This document shows positions 62,489 to 64,000 of a stretch of 64,000 nucleotides of DNA, piece by piece; the stretch's first letter is position 1; the number at the start of each line of letters is the position of its first letter. Source of the stretch: Metabacillus kandeliae (GTDB lineage Bacteria; Bacillota; Bacilli; Bacillales; Bacillaceae). The stretch spans positions 248,001 to 312,000 of the forward strand of contig NZ_JAJOZE010000004.1 of the NCBI RefSeq assembly GCF_021166585.1. Reading direction: 5' to 3'. A program made the translations under genes and the position numbers. A model generated the notes under the pieces. The model had not been told where the DNA came from and did no database searches. It saw only the letters and a program-made list of their open reading frames with translations.

Positions 62489-63982
62489 TTGCAATTTTCC
62501 GTTGAAGATACTATATTAATCGTTTCAATTCTATTAATTGTCGGGGTACTGACAGCAAAATTTTCTTCCCAAATTGGAATGCCGTCTCTCGTATTTTTTA
62601 TTGCGGTAGGAATGGGAATCGGCCATTTTATTTACTTTGATAATGCAAAAGTAGCTCAGCTGATTGGGATTGCCGCCCTTATCGTTATCCTGTTTGAAGG
62701 CGGACTTCAGACAAAAAGACAGCATATCAGATCTGTCCTGAGACCGGCACTCCTGCTGTCAACTGTTGGAGTTCTTGTGACAACAGTGCTCGTTGGGGTG
62801 GCCGCAAAATATATTCTAGGTTTAGGATGGCTTGAAGGGATGCTTGTCGGTGCCATCGTAGGGTCAACAGATGCTGCCGCAGTGTTTGCGGCCCTTGGCT
62901 CTCAAAACATCAAAACACCGCTGCGCTCCACACTTGAAGCAGAATCAGGCACGAACGACCCGATGGCTGTGTTTTTGACTGTTTCCCTTTTGGAAATAAT
63001 AAAAGAGCAATCCGCCGATATTCTGCAGCTTGTTTTAACATTCTGCTGGGAAATGGGAGTAGGAGCCATTATGGGAATCCTTATAGGCAGATTAGGCAGC
63101 TGGACCATCAATAAAATTAACCTTGATTCGTCAGGACTCTATCCGGTCCTATCTCTAGGGGTTGCCTTTTTGACCTATGGTGCAGCATCCCTCGCACACG
63201 CGAGCGGGCTTTTGGCAGTTTACTTAATGGCAGTCACCGTTGGGAATACTGATTTAACTTACAAGCATACAATCATCCGTTTTAACGAAGGCTTTGCCTG
63301 GATGATGCAGATCGTCATGTTTATCCTGCTGGGACTGCTCGTTTTCTCAAGCCAGCTGCTCGGCATTATCTGGCAGGCGCTCGGATTGTCACTGATCCTG
63401 ATGATTATCGCAAGACCGATTGGCGTTTATGCCAGCCTGCTTTTTTCAAAATTCGGCTTTAAGGAACAAACGTTTATCGCCTGGGCTGGATTAAAGGGAG
63501 CCGTTCCAATCGTCCTGGCAACCTATCCGTTAATGGAAAAAGTGCCGCATAATCAGCTGATTTTCAATGTTGTCTTTTTCGTCGTTCTGACATCTGCCCT
63601 GATACAGGGAGTTACCATATCACCGCTTGCCAGGCGCTTAGGCTTTTCCATGGGGCCAAAAATAGAAGAACCGAATGGTTTGGAATTGCTGTCACTCGGA
63701 AAAACCCCGAATGAAATTATGCAATTCAGTCTGGACGAAGATTCCGCGATTATCGGCAAAAAAATCCGTGAACTTGAACTCCCTGAAGACGTTCTTGTTC
63801 TCGCTGTCATCAGAGATGAAAATCTGATTACACCGGAAGAGACCACTGCTTTTCAAATCAATGACATTCTCTATGTCATGTCACCGAAACGGGACAGAGA
63901 GAAATTTAAAAAGCTGCTGCTCCGCAAATTAGAAGAACACGGAGCAAGTGAAGAACGAAAGAAAATAATGAAAAAGATCTAA
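62489..63982 (+). CDS. CPA1/CvrA-type K+(Na+)/H+ antiporter with C-terminal RCK_C domain
   Basis: A 497-residue protein: about 12-13 helices in the first 390 residues (SSQIGMPSLVFFIAVGMGIGH; VGSTDAAAVFAALGS; LEAESGTNDPMAVFLTV with the ion-binding Asn-Asp motif; KGAVPIVLATYPL), then a cytoplasmic TrkA_C/RCK_C domain (about 400-485: LDEDSAIIGKKIRELELPEDVLVLAVIRD). This is the NhaP2/CvrA layout, exchanging K+ or Na+ for H+ with regulation by the RCK_C part. TTG start with AGAGGAGG at good spacing. The following terminator is cut by the window end. Confidence 0.92.
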   Translation: MQFSVEDTILIVSILLIVGVLTAKFSSQIGMPSLVFFIAVGMGIGHFIYFDNAKVAQLIGIAALIVILFEGGLQTKRQHIRSVLRPALLLSTVGVLVTTVLVGVAAKYILGLGWLEGMLVGAIVGSTDAAAVFAALGSQNIKTPLRSTLEAESGTNDPMAVFLTVSLLEIIKEQSADILQLVLTFCWEMGVGAIMGILIGRLGSWTINKINLDSSGLYPVLSLGVAFLTYGAASLAHASGLLAVYLMAVTVGNTDLTYKHTIIRFNEGFAWMMQIVMFILLGLLVFSSQLLGIIWQALGLSLILMIIARPIGVYASLLFSKFGFKEQTFIAWAGLKGAVPIVLATYPLMEKVPHNQLIFNVVFFVVLTSALIQGVTISPLARRLGFSMGPKIEEPNGLELLSLGKTPNEIMQFSLDEDSAIIGKKIRELELPEDVLVLAVIRDENLITPEETTAFQINDILYVMSPKRDREKFKKLLLRKLEEHGASEERKKIMKKI

Positions 63983-64000
63983 AAAAAGGAGCGGATTTCC

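Overview
The window looks like chromosomal core sequence from a spore-forming Bacillaceae (Bacillus or Metabacillus-like). The reasons are moderate GC, strong AAGGAGG-type ribosome binding sites, frequent TTG/GTG starts, U-tailed hairpin terminators, the Gly-X-Thr collagen protein typical of exosporium or spore-surface proteins, an intracellular subtilisin, YmaF, YkfB/YkfC homologues and a TPP riboswitch. I see no prophage, transposase, CRISPR array, rRNA or plasmid functions. One tRNA gene (Arg, CCU) is present. Starts were chosen by Shine-Dalgarno position, so several proteins are shorter than their longest open frame.

Layout. 1-9.3 kb: the tail of a histidine kinase, a secreted NlpC/P60 peptidase, a ProP-type symporter, a DUF4385 gene pair, a TPR glycosyltransferase divergent from a collagen-like/beta-propeller protein, tRNA-Arg, and two exported proteins. 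9.7-24.1 kb: a pentose-phosphate, glycolysis and gluconate block (rpe, unknown, rpiA, HxlR regulator, zwf, tkt, short-type gnd, tal, pgi, gntP, gntK, second HxlR regulator, Kv-beta-type aldo-keto reductase). It supplies both oxidative and non-oxidative branches and gluconate entry. No 6-phosphogluconolactonase is seen here. 24.1-31 kb: YmaF, the Leloir operon galK-galE-galT (promoter with a perfect cre site) divergent from an AraC regulator, a small unknown gene and an S66 peptidase. 31.2-36.5 kb: a beta-helix exported protein, then a TPP riboswitch controlling thiM-thiD-thiE, then glpQ. 36.6-41.3 kb: an APC permease, a 207-bp tandem repeat array, an MFS exporter and a cytochrome P450.

41.5-48.5 kb: a beta-glucoside/chitobiose-type PTS operon (IIB, IIC, ROK kinase, IIA, ChbG deacetylase, GH4 phospho-glycosidase) followed by an exported GH30 glycosidase. 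48.6-54.6 kb: YhgE/Pip, DUF3870, and a murein-peptide recycling set (DUF819 permease, L-Ala-D/L-Glu epimerase, YkfC endopeptidase). 54.6-57 kb: feoA, with feoB split into separate GTPase and permease genes, behind a promoter flanked by inverted repeats. 57.5-59.8 kb: a cystine-type ABC importer. The right end carries a GNAT-like orphan, the intracellular serine protease, a YrzF-like kinase and a K+(Na+)/H+ antiporter.

The window is mostly well-known metabolism. I did not find an obvious undescribed defence or mobile system. The most interesting signals are: the two paralogous HxlR regulators (one with an N-terminal Cys, one without) around the NADPH-generating block; the collagen/propeller chimera facing a glycosyltransferase; the dispersed and tandem non-coding repeats, including one wedged between the TPP riboswitch terminator and thiM; and the overlapping two-gene feoB.
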